This document shows, one piece after another, positions 1 through 5,153 of a stretch of 8,876 nt of DNA. The notes beneath the pieces are model-generated. The model saw nothing but the letters and a program-made list of their open reading frames with translations, ran no database searches and was not told where the DNA came from. The DNA comes from an uncultured Clostridia bacterium (GTDB taxonomy: Bacteria; Bacillota; Clostridia; Oscillospirales; CAG-272), in NCBI GenBank assembly GCA_937893945.1, contig CALCTA010000096.1, forward strand, positions 1 through 8,876. The letters are read 5' to 3'. The translations under genes were made by a program, and so were the position numbers. Every line of letters starts with the position of its first letter. Position 1 is the stretch's first letter.

Positions 1-1
1 T

Positions 2-103
2 TCCGCGAAAGGCGGATGTGGCGGCGTTATCGGAGCTACCGCAGTAGTTATTACCGCTGTTCTTGGTCTTGGCGCAGTTGCTCTTAGAAGAAAAGATAAC
101 TGA
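2..103 (+). CDS. C-terminal end of a surface protein with a Gly-Cys/TM/Arg tail (partial)
   Basis: Only the last 33 codons and the TGA stop are in the window; the gene begins upstream. The visible tail reads SAKGGCGGVIG, then a hydrophobic stretch of about 18 residues rich in Ala, Val, Leu and Ile, then the charged end RRKDN. A Gly-rich motif with a Cys, one transmembrane helix and a short basic cluster is the tripartite layout of C-terminal anchoring or sorting tails (compare the GlyGly-CTERM and MYXO-CTERM families), so the missing part is probably an exported surface protein. It is not an LPXTG signal. The gene is followed after 16 bases by a bidirectional terminator, so it is the last gene of its transcript. 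What the protein does cannot be told from the tail alone. Confidence 0.7.
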   Translation, partial: SAKGGCGGVIGATAVVITAVLGLGAVALRRKDN

Positions 104-119
104 CATCTAATAAAAACAA

Positions 120-150
120 ATAACGCCGTAGGCTAAGCCTACGGCGTTAT
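120..150. terminator. Bidirectional intrinsic terminator between convergent genes
   Basis: A perfect 15-base inverted repeat (120-134 and 136-150, single base at the centre, so the real loop is a few bases) with a GC-rich core, GCCGTAGGCT. On the plus strand it is followed by a T-rich run (151-158); on the minus strand the complement of the A-rich run at 110-119 supplies the T-tract. It sits between the plus-strand gene ending at 103 and the minus-strand MgtC gene ending at 166, so it can end both transcripts. Confidence 0.9.
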
Positions 151-165
151 TCTTATTTAAAGCTT

Positions 166-861
166 TTAAAGTTCCTCGACTGTATTGACTCCGTCGAGAT
201 TGCTCAGAAGTGTTACAAGCTCCTGATGCGATTGCTTTTTAGGCATCTGAAGCGAGAATATCGCGCAAGCTTGCTTGTCGCCGTTCTCGGTCTTGGTTAT
301 CTCTATGTCCTTGATGTATATGCCGCTGTTCTTTATCGTATCCACTATCGAGCCAAGATTTTGCGCTCCGGTGTATTCTACGTAAAGGTTAAAGGTGCGT
401 GAGTTTCTGAATACCGAATACTCAAGCTTTACAAATGCAAGCTCGGCTACGAGAATTATGACGGTTGCAAGCACCGCGCCCTCAAAAAATGCCGCTCCGC
501 AGCACAGACCGACGATAGCCGAGGTCCAAAGACCTGCCGCAGTCGTAAGTCCCTTTACCTGCTTGCGCTTGGTTACGATTATCGTTCCCGCGCCGATAAA
601 GCCGACGCCTGCTATGACCTGTGCGCCCAGACGCGCCATATCGGTGTTAGCACCAAGCTCAAGAGCGAGATATTGGCTCGTCAGAGTGGTCATGGCCGCG
701 CCCAAGCAGATAAGTATATGTGTTCTGAATCCCGCAGGACGTCTCTTGCGCTCACGCTCAAGACCGATAAATCCGCCGCAGATGACCGCAAGCACAAGTC
801 TCACTATTACTGTCAACCAGCCTATATCGTCAGTTCTTAAAAAATTCAAACATTCAAGCAT
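166..861 (-). CDS. MgtC/SapB family membrane protein, second of a tandem pair
   Basis: A 231-residue integral membrane protein of the MgtC/SapB (YhiD) family. The N-terminal two thirds hold the membrane domain. Family motifs are GGFIGLERERKRRPAGFRT (residues 29-47), GFIGAGTIIV (87-96) and VKGLTTAAGLWTSA (102-115). The last 80 residues or so form a soluble ACT-like domain beginning near NLYVEY (158-163). Length is normal for the family. MgtC proteins are tied to growth at low magnesium and to control of membrane ATPases in several bacteria; a transport reaction has not been firmly shown, so none is assigned here. The ATG is preceded by GAGGAGGG at good distance (868-875). It lies 21 bases downstream of a clear paralogue with the same domain order, so the two are probably cotranscribed. 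The transcript ends at the terminator at 120-150. Confidence 0.9.
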   Translation of the reverse strand: MLECLNFLRTDDIGWLTVIVRLVLAVICGGFIGLERERKRRPAGFRTHILICLGAAMTTLTSQYLALELGANTDMARLGAQVIAGVGFIGAGTIIVTKRKQVKGLTTAAGLWTSAIVGLCCGAAFFEGAVLATVIILVAELAFVKLEYSVFRNSRTFNLYVEYTGAQNLGSIVDTIKNSGIYIKDIEITKTENGDKQACAIFSLQMPKKQSHQELVTLLSNLDGVNTVEEL

Positions 862-882
862 ATTATTCCCTCCTCACGACTG

Positions 883-1572
883 TCAAAGTTCTTCGATCTT
901 CTTCACTGCCTCTATGGTGGCTATTTCGGTTACCACCGAGGAATGAGAGGTCTTTTTAGGAAGCTGAAGAGAAAAAATGGCGCTTGGGTATTTATTGTCA
1001 GCCTGCTTTGCCTTTACAAATTCAACGTCGTAAATTCTTACGTTTTTGGTACGCAAGCGCTCGGTTATCTTAGTCAGATCGTCAGCCTTCTCAAACTCTA
1101 CGTAGAGGTTGACGTTTCTTGAATGCGAAAGGATAAAAGCCTCAAGCTTGGAGAAAATAGCGGTAGTCAGAATAATAAGCGTGCAGCCTATAAGCGCACC
1201 TGCGTAGAAGCCAGAGCCTATCGCAAGTCCCATACACGCGGATGCCCACAGACCTGCGGCAGTAGTCATACCCTTTACCTGCTGATTACCCGTAATTATT
1301 ATCGTTCCTGCGCCAAGGAAACCGATACCGTTGATGACCTGTGCGCCGAAACGGGCAATATCCGAGTTAAGCAAGGTAGAGACCTGCTCGCTCCAGAGAG
1401 AGTACATACACGCGAGATATTCGCCGAGTATCATAGTAAGGCTTGCGCCTACACAAACCAATATGTAAGTACGAAAGCCCGCGGGGCGATTCTTTTTTCC
1501 TCTTTCGATACCTACGATTCCGCCGCAGAAGGTAGCCACCAAAAGTCTTATGATCACTTCAGCTAATGACAT
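883..1572 (-). CDS. MgtC/SapB family membrane protein, first of a tandem pair
   Basis: A 229-residue MgtC/SapB family membrane protein, paralogous to its downstream neighbour. Shared blocks are GGIVGIERGKKNRPAGFRT (residues 17-35), GIGFLGAGTIII (82-93), VKGMTTAAGLW (99-109), NLYVEF in the ACT-like domain (155-160), and near the end AIFSLQLPKKTSH (198-210), where the partner has AIFSLQMPKKQSH. The loop after EYLA is longer here (about residues 55-71), which is the main difference between the copies. I chose the ATG at 1572, preceded by GGAAAGGAG; an in-frame TTG nine codons earlier would place this ribosome binding site inside the coding region. It is the first gene of its transcript, behind the promoter at 1636-1664 and a structured leader. 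Magnesium stress is a family-based guess for the inducing condition; no magnesium sensor motif is visible. Confidence 0.9.
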   Translation of the reverse strand: MSLAEVIIRLLVATFCGGIVGIERGKKNRPAGFRTYILVCVGASLTMILGEYLACMYSLWSEQVSTLLNSDIARFGAQVINGIGFLGAGTIIITGNQQVKGMTTAAGLWASACMGLAIGSGFYAGALIGCTLIILTTAIFSKLEAFILSHSRNVNLYVEFEKADDLTKITERLRTKNVRIYDVEFVKAKQADNKYPSAIFSLQLPKKTSHSSVVTEIATIEAVKKIEEL

Positions 1573-1588
1573 ATTCTCTCTCCTTTCC

Positions 1589-1662
1589 CATAAAAGCAAA
1601 AACGCTCTTATGATTTAATATTGTCTTATCAATATATTATACACCATAAGAGCGCATTTTGC
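1589..1662 (-). terminator. Three-arm inverted repeat: probable terminator of the pseudoprotease gene and MgtC leader
   Basis: In minus-strand order, arm A is CGCTCTTATG (1654-1645), arm B is CATAAGAGCG (1612-1603) and arm C is GCTTTTATG (1597-1589). A and B are perfect 10-base complements, extended by GCAAAA and TTTTGC outside a small bulge; B is followed by TTTTTGCTTTT, as in a terminator for the gene ending at 1680. The A-B loop is long (32 bases) but holds a smaller dyad. B can instead pair with C: nine pairs including one G-U, loop of six, ending just before the ribosome binding site of the MgtC gene. A-B and B-C exclude each other. Termination by A-B is inferred, and the long loop makes it less certain. 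Confidence 0.5.
1618..1635. promoter_or_regulatory. Dyad ATATTG-N6-CAATAT at the MgtC start site, possible operator
   Basis: A perfect 6+6 inverted repeat (1618-1623 and 1630-1635) lies directly downstream of the -10 box at 1636-1641 and covers the expected transcription start near 1629. Its size and place suit a dimeric repressor site, but it is AT-rich, and such short dyads arise by chance. No regulator gene is adjacent. Confidence 0.3.
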
Positions 1663-1664
1663 AA
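1636..1664 (-). promoter_or_regulatory. Promoter of the tandem MgtC genes (TTGCAA-N17-TATAAT)
   Basis: On the minus strand a -35 box TTGCAA (1664-1659) is followed by exactly 17 bases and a perfect -10 box TATAAT (1641-1636). Transcription should start near 1629, giving a leader of about 57 bases before the ATG at 1572. The -10 box lies in the loop of the A-B inverted repeat, and arm A falls in the spacer, so a transcript from this promoter lacks arm A. The same hexamers and spacing occur at 4928-4956 and 5079-5107. Confidence 0.75.
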
Positions 1665-1679
1665 GTATATTTTTGTTTT

Positions 1680-2534
1680 TTAGTTGATTTTACTAAGAAA
1701 GCTTGAGATTTTCTCAACACCCGTGAAATAATTAAAAGCTCCGCTGAGTGAAACGCCAACTAAATTCCCCTTTTTGTCAAAAAGCGGCGCTCCGCATCCG
1801 TCCTCTCCGAGAGAGAGATCGACCTGCATTAGTCCGTCAAAGCGCAGGATATCTCCATCTTGCTCTATTCTGACCGACCGCGAGGGATGCGACATAACTC
1901 CCGCCAGAAGCGCGCAGGCATAGTCAGGCGCTCCGCAAGAGCTGACGGCTATAAGCTCCTCGCCCTGAGGCAAAGAGCTGCTCTCAGCAAGCGTAGCCGA
2001 TACCAGATCCTCGGCTGATATTCTGTACAAGGTCAGCCTCCCCTCTCGGTCGTATCTTACCTCCTCAACAGGAATATCCTTACCGTTGTGAAGTCTTACA
2101 TATATTCGTCCGCGCTCACCCTTGAAGGCAGGCGCGCCCGAAAGTATCCATCCGTCCTCACTTACTATCACTCCGCTGATACTGTCTCCGCCAAGCTCGT
2201 CTGCTACTCCTAAGCGCAGGCTGACGCTCGACTCTATGGAGCGTCTCGCCGCCTCCTCGCTCTCAAAAATACCGCTGTATAAAGCTTCTGACTCCCCGGG
2301 CGGTGATTGTGGCTCTTCCTTCTTCATAGCAATGACCAGAAACACAGTTACGACCGCCACAAGTATCAAGAGAGCCACCAGCACGGTCCACAAGGGCTTA
2401 TTTTTTCGTTCTGGGGCGATCTCTTGCCGCTCCCGCTCATACAGGAATATAACGTCTTGTCGCTCTTCCTTGGGGCATATCGCGCCGCCACCGCGCTCTC
2501 TCTCCTCTTGCCTTTCTTTTTTATATTCATTCAT
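1680..2534 (-). CDS. Membrane-anchored trypsin-fold protein with lost catalytic triad (pseudoprotease)
   Basis: A 284-residue protein: a charged cytoplasmic tail rich in Arg, Glu and Lys (1-46), one membrane helix (about 48-70), a linker, and an outside domain resembling HtrA/DegP-type S1C proteases. Recognisable landmarks are GVIVSEDGWIL (121-131), the strand ending LTLYRI (167-172), and GCGAPLFDKKGNLVGV (246-261). Aligned by eye to the family, the catalytic His falls on Pro135, the Asp on Arg166 and the Ser on Cys247, so the usual serine protease mechanism should not work. No PDZ domain follows. The reading frame is intact, so it is more likely a binding or sensing domain than a decaying gene. 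The ATG has GAGGTGA 7 bases upstream, directly behind a terminator. Its place after a response regulator and kinase suggests an envelope-stress role (inference). Confidence 0.75.
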   Translation of the reverse strand: MNEYKKERQEERERGGGAICPKEERQDVIFLYERERQEIAPERKNKPLWTVLVALLILVAVVTVFLVIAMKKEEPQSPPGESEALYSGIFESEEAARRSIESSVSLRLGVADELGGDSISGVIVSEDGWILSGAPAFKGERGRIYVRLHNGKDIPVEEVRYDREGRLTLYRISAEDLVSATLAESSSLPQGEELIAVSSCGAPDYACALLAGVMSHPSRSVRIEQDGDILRFDGLMQVDLSLGEDGCGAPLFDKKGNLVGVSLSGAFNYFTGVEKISSFLSKIN

Positions 2535-2548
2535 TATAATCTCACCTC

Positions 2549-2604
2549 AAAAAAAGCGTGCCTCGGGAAGAATGGCGAAGTGTCCAAACTATCCGAAGCA
2601 CGCT
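2549..2604 (-). terminator. Intrinsic terminator after the sensor kinase, abutting the next gene's RBS
   Basis: On the minus strand AGCGTGCTTCGG (2604-2593) pairs with CCGAGGCACGCT (2566-2555): 12 pairs, one a U-G wobble, with a loop of 26 bases, followed by seven Ts (2555-2549). The T-run runs straight into the ribosome binding site GAGGTGA of the gene starting at 2534. It either ends the regulator-kinase transcript or acts as an attenuator for the pseudoprotease gene. I see no convincing promoter between 2605 and 2655 and none can fit downstream of the hairpin, so expression of that gene may depend on read-through. Confidence 0.8.
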
Positions 2605-2655
2605 CTGCTGCATCTGTCCGATACTGCAATTATTTTTTGCTGAGAGTATAATATT

Positions 2656-4107
2656 TTATTCGCTTTCAAGGCTGAAGGTGAAGCAACAGTTTTTGCCATA
2701 CTCGCTCTCCACCCATATCTGCTCGTTGTGAGATTCGATTATGGTCTTTGATATAAACAAGCCAAGGCCTGTTCCGTTCTTATTAAGACCGCGGCTCTTG
2801 TCGCTCTTATAGAAGCGCTCAAAAACGTAATTTATATCTGCCGGAGCGATTCCCTGCCCCTCGTTATAAATGCTTACGTGTACCTTTCTTCCCTTTGCGC
2901 GTTTTACCGATATTCTGAATTTTCCGCCGTTCTCGGCAAACTTAACGGCGTTATCGCAGACGTTGTAGAACACCTGATATATCGCGTCAAGATCGGCAAG
3001 CACGTTTATTCTCTCATCAGGGCAGTCAAACTCAACGTCAAGTCCTTTAGCGGTTATCTTCTGCTCAAAGGAAATGAGTATCTGCCGCGCCATCTCGCAT
3101 ATATCAAAGGATACGGGCGTGAACTTACGGTCGCCTGCCTGAATACGCGAGAGATCGAGAAGCGTGTTTACAAGCCGTGAGAGACGCTTTATCTCGCTTG
3201 AAACTATCTGCAGATAATACGTGTGCTGCTCGGGTGGGATAACTCCGTCAAGTATGCCGTCTATAAATCCCGATATAGAGGTCATAGGGCTTCTAAGATC
3301 GTGCGAGACGTTTGACATAAAGCTGTTTCGCATATTGTCGTAATTGTCAAGCGACTCAGCCATATTGTTGAAGGTCGCCGCAAGCTCGGACACCTCATCG
3401 TTTCCTCGCACGGGAACTCGCACGTCGAACTTGCCCGAAGCAAAGCGCTTTGCCGCCGAGCTTATCTCGCGCAGAGGCGCGATAACTCGCTCGCTTATGA
3501 AGTAAACAGCTATGAGAGCCGCAAAAAGAACCCAGAGGATCGAGCTCATTATCATTCTGATAACCACCTCGAGCAGCTCCTTGAGCATAGTCGATTCAGC
3601 GCAGACTATCACCGCTCCTCTGTACTCTCCCTCGCCATTTTTTATAGCGAGAGCCTGAAGCATTTTTACTTCCGAGAACATCCCACCGTTCTCGCCCGAG
3701 TGCGCATACTCGTCGGTATTCTTCAAGCCGTCAAGGACCTCTTGCGGCACTCCCTTTTCCTCAAGTATCAGAGCATCCTCGTTGCCTGCTCTGAGCAGTA
3801 TTTTTCCGCTCTCGTCAAGCAACAGCACGGTTATATCCTCGGCATTGAGAGATATAAAGTCAAGCGTCTGCAAAAGATTTTCGCCCTCAAGCGCCTTAAG
3901 CTCACCAAGATCGTCGCAATGACTGCTGTGGAGCATAGAGGACATATAGGCGCGGGAGGCTTCCGCACAGTTGTTCATCACCGTTTCCTTGTTTTCGGTA
4001 GAAAACCTTCCCACCACCGACACAGTGATGACCACCACTATCGCGAAGCTCAATATTATTATCAGCATAAATGCCGAAACGTATTTTGAAAATACACTCT
4101 TAAACAT
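2656..4107 (-). CDS. HAMP-domain sensor histidine kinase
   Basis: A 483-residue membrane histidine kinase, partner of the response regulator encoded just upstream. Order of parts: first membrane helix about 10-33, an outside sensor region about 34-182, second helix about 183-205, HAMP domain about 206-257, then the dimerization helix with SHDLRSPMTSISGF (268-281), where His269 is the phosphorylation site. The ATP-binding domain shows the N box NVCDNAVKF (382-390), G1 NEGQGI (415-420), F box FERFYKSD (429-436) and G2 NGTGLGLFISK (444-454), so all catalytic motifs are present. The outside region has no sensor domain I can name. I chose the ATG at 4107, with AGGAGAGG just upstream; an in-frame ATG 14 codons earlier (4149) lies in the loop of a hairpin and has no ribosome binding site. 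The signal is unknown; an envelope signal is inferred from the topology. Confidence 0.93.
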   Translation of the reverse strand: MFKSVFSKYVSAFMLIIILSFAIVVVITVSVVGRFSTENKETVMNNCAEASRAYMSSMLHSSHCDDLGELKALEGENLLQTLDFISLNAEDITVLLLDESGKILLRAGNEDALILEEKGVPQEVLDGLKNTDEYAHSGENGGMFSEVKMLQALAIKNGEGEYRGAVIVCAESTMLKELLEVVIRMIMSSILWVLFAALIAVYFISERVIAPLREISSAAKRFASGKFDVRVPVRGNDEVSELAATFNNMAESLDNYDNMRNSFMSNVSHDLRSPMTSISGFIDGILDGVIPPEQHTYYLQIVSSEIKRLSRLVNTLLDLSRIQAGDRKFTPVSFDICEMARQILISFEQKITAKGLDVEFDCPDERINVLADLDAIYQVFYNVCDNAVKFAENGGKFRISVKRAKGRKVHVSIYNEGQGIAPADINYVFERFYKSDKSRGLNKNGTGLGLFISKTIIESHNEQIWVESEYGKNCCFTFSLESE

Positions 4108-4125
4108 AGCCTCTCCTAAAAGCAA

Positions 4126-4159
4126 TAAGGCTGTTTGGCAGAAACGCAAAACAGCCTTA
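4126..4159 (-). terminator. Hairpin between response regulator and kinase, weak terminator or attenuator
   Basis: A perfect 11-base inverted repeat, TAAGGCTGTTT at 4126-4136 and its complement at 4149-4159, loop of 12. On the minus strand it is followed by TTGCTTTT, a broken T-run, and then the ribosome binding site of the kinase gene. It probably lowers kinase expression relative to the regulator rather than stopping transcription. A 5-base alternative pairing, AGCCT of the second arm with AGGCT just before the ATG, is also possible but much weaker. Confidence 0.55.
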
Positions 4160-4183
4160 ATTTATGTACGCGGCTGCAAGATA

Positions 4184-4876
4184 TCAGCCTAAAACCTCAA
4201 ATTTATAGCCTACGCCCCAAACCGTCTTGAGCGACCACTTGTCCGAAACACCGTCAAGCTTTTCGCGCAGACGCTTTACGTGAACGTCAACGGTTCTGGA
4301 GTCTCCAAGATAATCAAAGCCCCATACCTTGTCAAGCAGCTGATCGCGTGTAAATACGCGGTTGGAGTTAGAAGCAAGGAAGTAGAGCAGCTCAAGCTCC
4401 TTGGGAGGAACGTCCACGGGCTTGCCGCAGAGCTTCAGCTCGTACTTCTGATGGCTTATCTCTATATTTTCAAACTTGATAACGTCCTCGTCGTTCTGAA
4501 CGCTGTGAGACTGATAACGGCGAAGCACCGCCTTTACTCTCGCGCTAAGCTCCTTCATATCAAAGGGCTTTACCACGAAATCGTCAGCGCCAAGCTCAAG
4601 TCCGAGCACCTTGTCGAAAACCTCTCCCTTAGCGGTTATCATAATGATAGGCTTTGAGGAGATCTCGCGAATCTCGCGGCATACCTGCCAACCGTCCTTC
4701 TTGGGAAGCATAATATCGAGAAGCACGATATCTGGATCGTATATCTTAAAGAAATTCAAGCCCTCAGCACCGTCGTTTGCGCTCTTTACGGCGTAACCCT
4801 CGTTTTCAAAATAGAGCTTGAGCAGATCGCATATATTGGTATCATCGTCAACAATAAGAATTTTTGTGTCGAGCAT
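4184..4876 (-). CDS. OmpR/PhoB-family response regulator
   Basis: A 230-residue two-domain transcription factor. The receiver domain (about 1-120) keeps every key residue: acidic pair Asp10-Asp11, phosphorylation site Asp54 in LLDIMLPKKDGW (52-63), Thr81 and Lys103 in VVKPF. The output domain (about 130-230) is a winged helix of the OmpR/PhoB type, with PPKELELLYFLASN, the recognition helix region DSRTVDVHVKRLREKL, and the closing WGVGYKFE. The sequence is of the PhoP/VicR-like sort common in Firmicutes, but the target cannot be read from it. The ATG is preceded by GGAGGT at proper spacing. It is the first gene of its transcript, with its own promoter at 4928-4956, followed after 76 bases by its kinase. 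It faces away from ychF, so the 277-base gap holds two divergent promoters. Confidence 0.95.
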   Translation of the reverse strand: MLDTKILIVDDDTNICDLLKLYFENEGYAVKSANDGAEGLNFFKIYDPDIVLLDIMLPKKDGWQVCREIREISSKPIIMITAKGEVFDKVLGLELGADDFVVKPFDMKELSARVKAVLRRYQSHSVQNDEDVIKFENIEISHQKYELKLCGKPVDVPPKELELLYFLASNSNRVFTRDQLLDKVWGFDYLGDSRTVDVHVKRLREKLDGVSDKWSLKTVWGVGYKFEVLG

Positions 4877-4927
4877 TTTTTACCTCCGTGATAAGCAAAA
4901 CAACCGACTACGGTCTTCTATCATCTA

Positions 4928-4956
4928 ATTATAACACACATTTCTCTTATTTGCAA
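4928..4956 (-). promoter_or_regulatory. Promoter of the response regulator and kinase (TTGCAA-N17-TATAAT)
   Basis: On the minus strand the -35 box TTGCAA (4956-4951) and -10 box TATAAT (4933-4928) are separated by 17 bases. Transcription should start near 4921, giving a leader of about 45 bases that contains a small possible hairpin, ACCG-TAGT-CGGT, before the ribosome binding site. Confidence 0.75.
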
Positions 4957-4992
4957 ATACTTTTTTGCTTTTTTTACAGAAATGTCTTACTT

Positions 4993-5073
4993 TTCTTCAA
5001 AACACTACGGTTTTTTCACACAAACGCCATTTTTTAGCCTCAAAGCGCAAAAAATATCTCAAATTTTGAAGAA
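4993..5073. repeat. Separated inverted repeat TTCTTCAAAA upstream of ychF
   Basis: TTCTTCAAAA at 4993-5002 has a perfect 10-base complement at 5064-5073, separated by 61 bases. The right arm ends 5 bases before the -35 box of the ychF promoter, so it could be a pair of distant binding sites in the divergent control region. The region is AT-rich, and chance is a real possibility. I see nothing else notable between 4957 and 5078. Confidence 0.3.
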
Positions 5074-5078
5074 CTCTC

Positions 5079-5107
5079 TTGCAAAAAGAATGAGGTTATA
5101 GTATAAT
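5079..5107 (+). promoter_or_regulatory. Promoter of the ychF-trmB-truB operon (TTGCAA-N17-TATAAT)
   Basis: The -35 box TTGCAA (5079-5084), a 17-base spacer and the -10 box TATAAT (5102-5107) put the start near 5114, about 40 bases before the ychF ATG. Spacing and hexamers are identical to the other two promoters in the window. The ribosome binding site is AGGACGG, upstream of the ATG at 5154. Confidence 0.8.
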
Positions 5108-5153
5108 AATATGGTAAATTGATATTACTATGCTTTTATAGGACGGTAAAAAA

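Noticed and set aside
395..946. Plus-strand open frame of 183 codons opposite the MgtC genes
   Set aside because: It overlaps two clear MgtC genes, and its Ser/Thr/Pro/Ala-rich translation shows no domain.
1573..1599. TTG start nine codons upstream for the first MgtC gene
   Set aside because: The GGAAAGGAG ribosome binding site of the ATG at 1572 lies inside this extension, and the extra residues LLWERREN do not fit the family N-terminus.
1603..1654. Invertible promoter (phase-variation switch) between the inverted arms
   Set aside because: The segment between the arms is only 32 bases, far shorter than typical invertible promoters, the -35 box lies outside it, and no recombinase gene is near. 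A terminator or leader function explains the arms better.
1573..1679. Magnesium riboswitch (M-box type) before the MgtC genes
   Set aside because: The leader from the predicted start is only about 57 bases, much too short for an M-box, and none of its conserved core is seen.
4108..4149. Earlier ATG for the sensor kinase
   Set aside because: It lies in a hairpin loop without a ribosome binding site, and the added residues come from the leader; the ATG at 4107 has AGGAGAGG.
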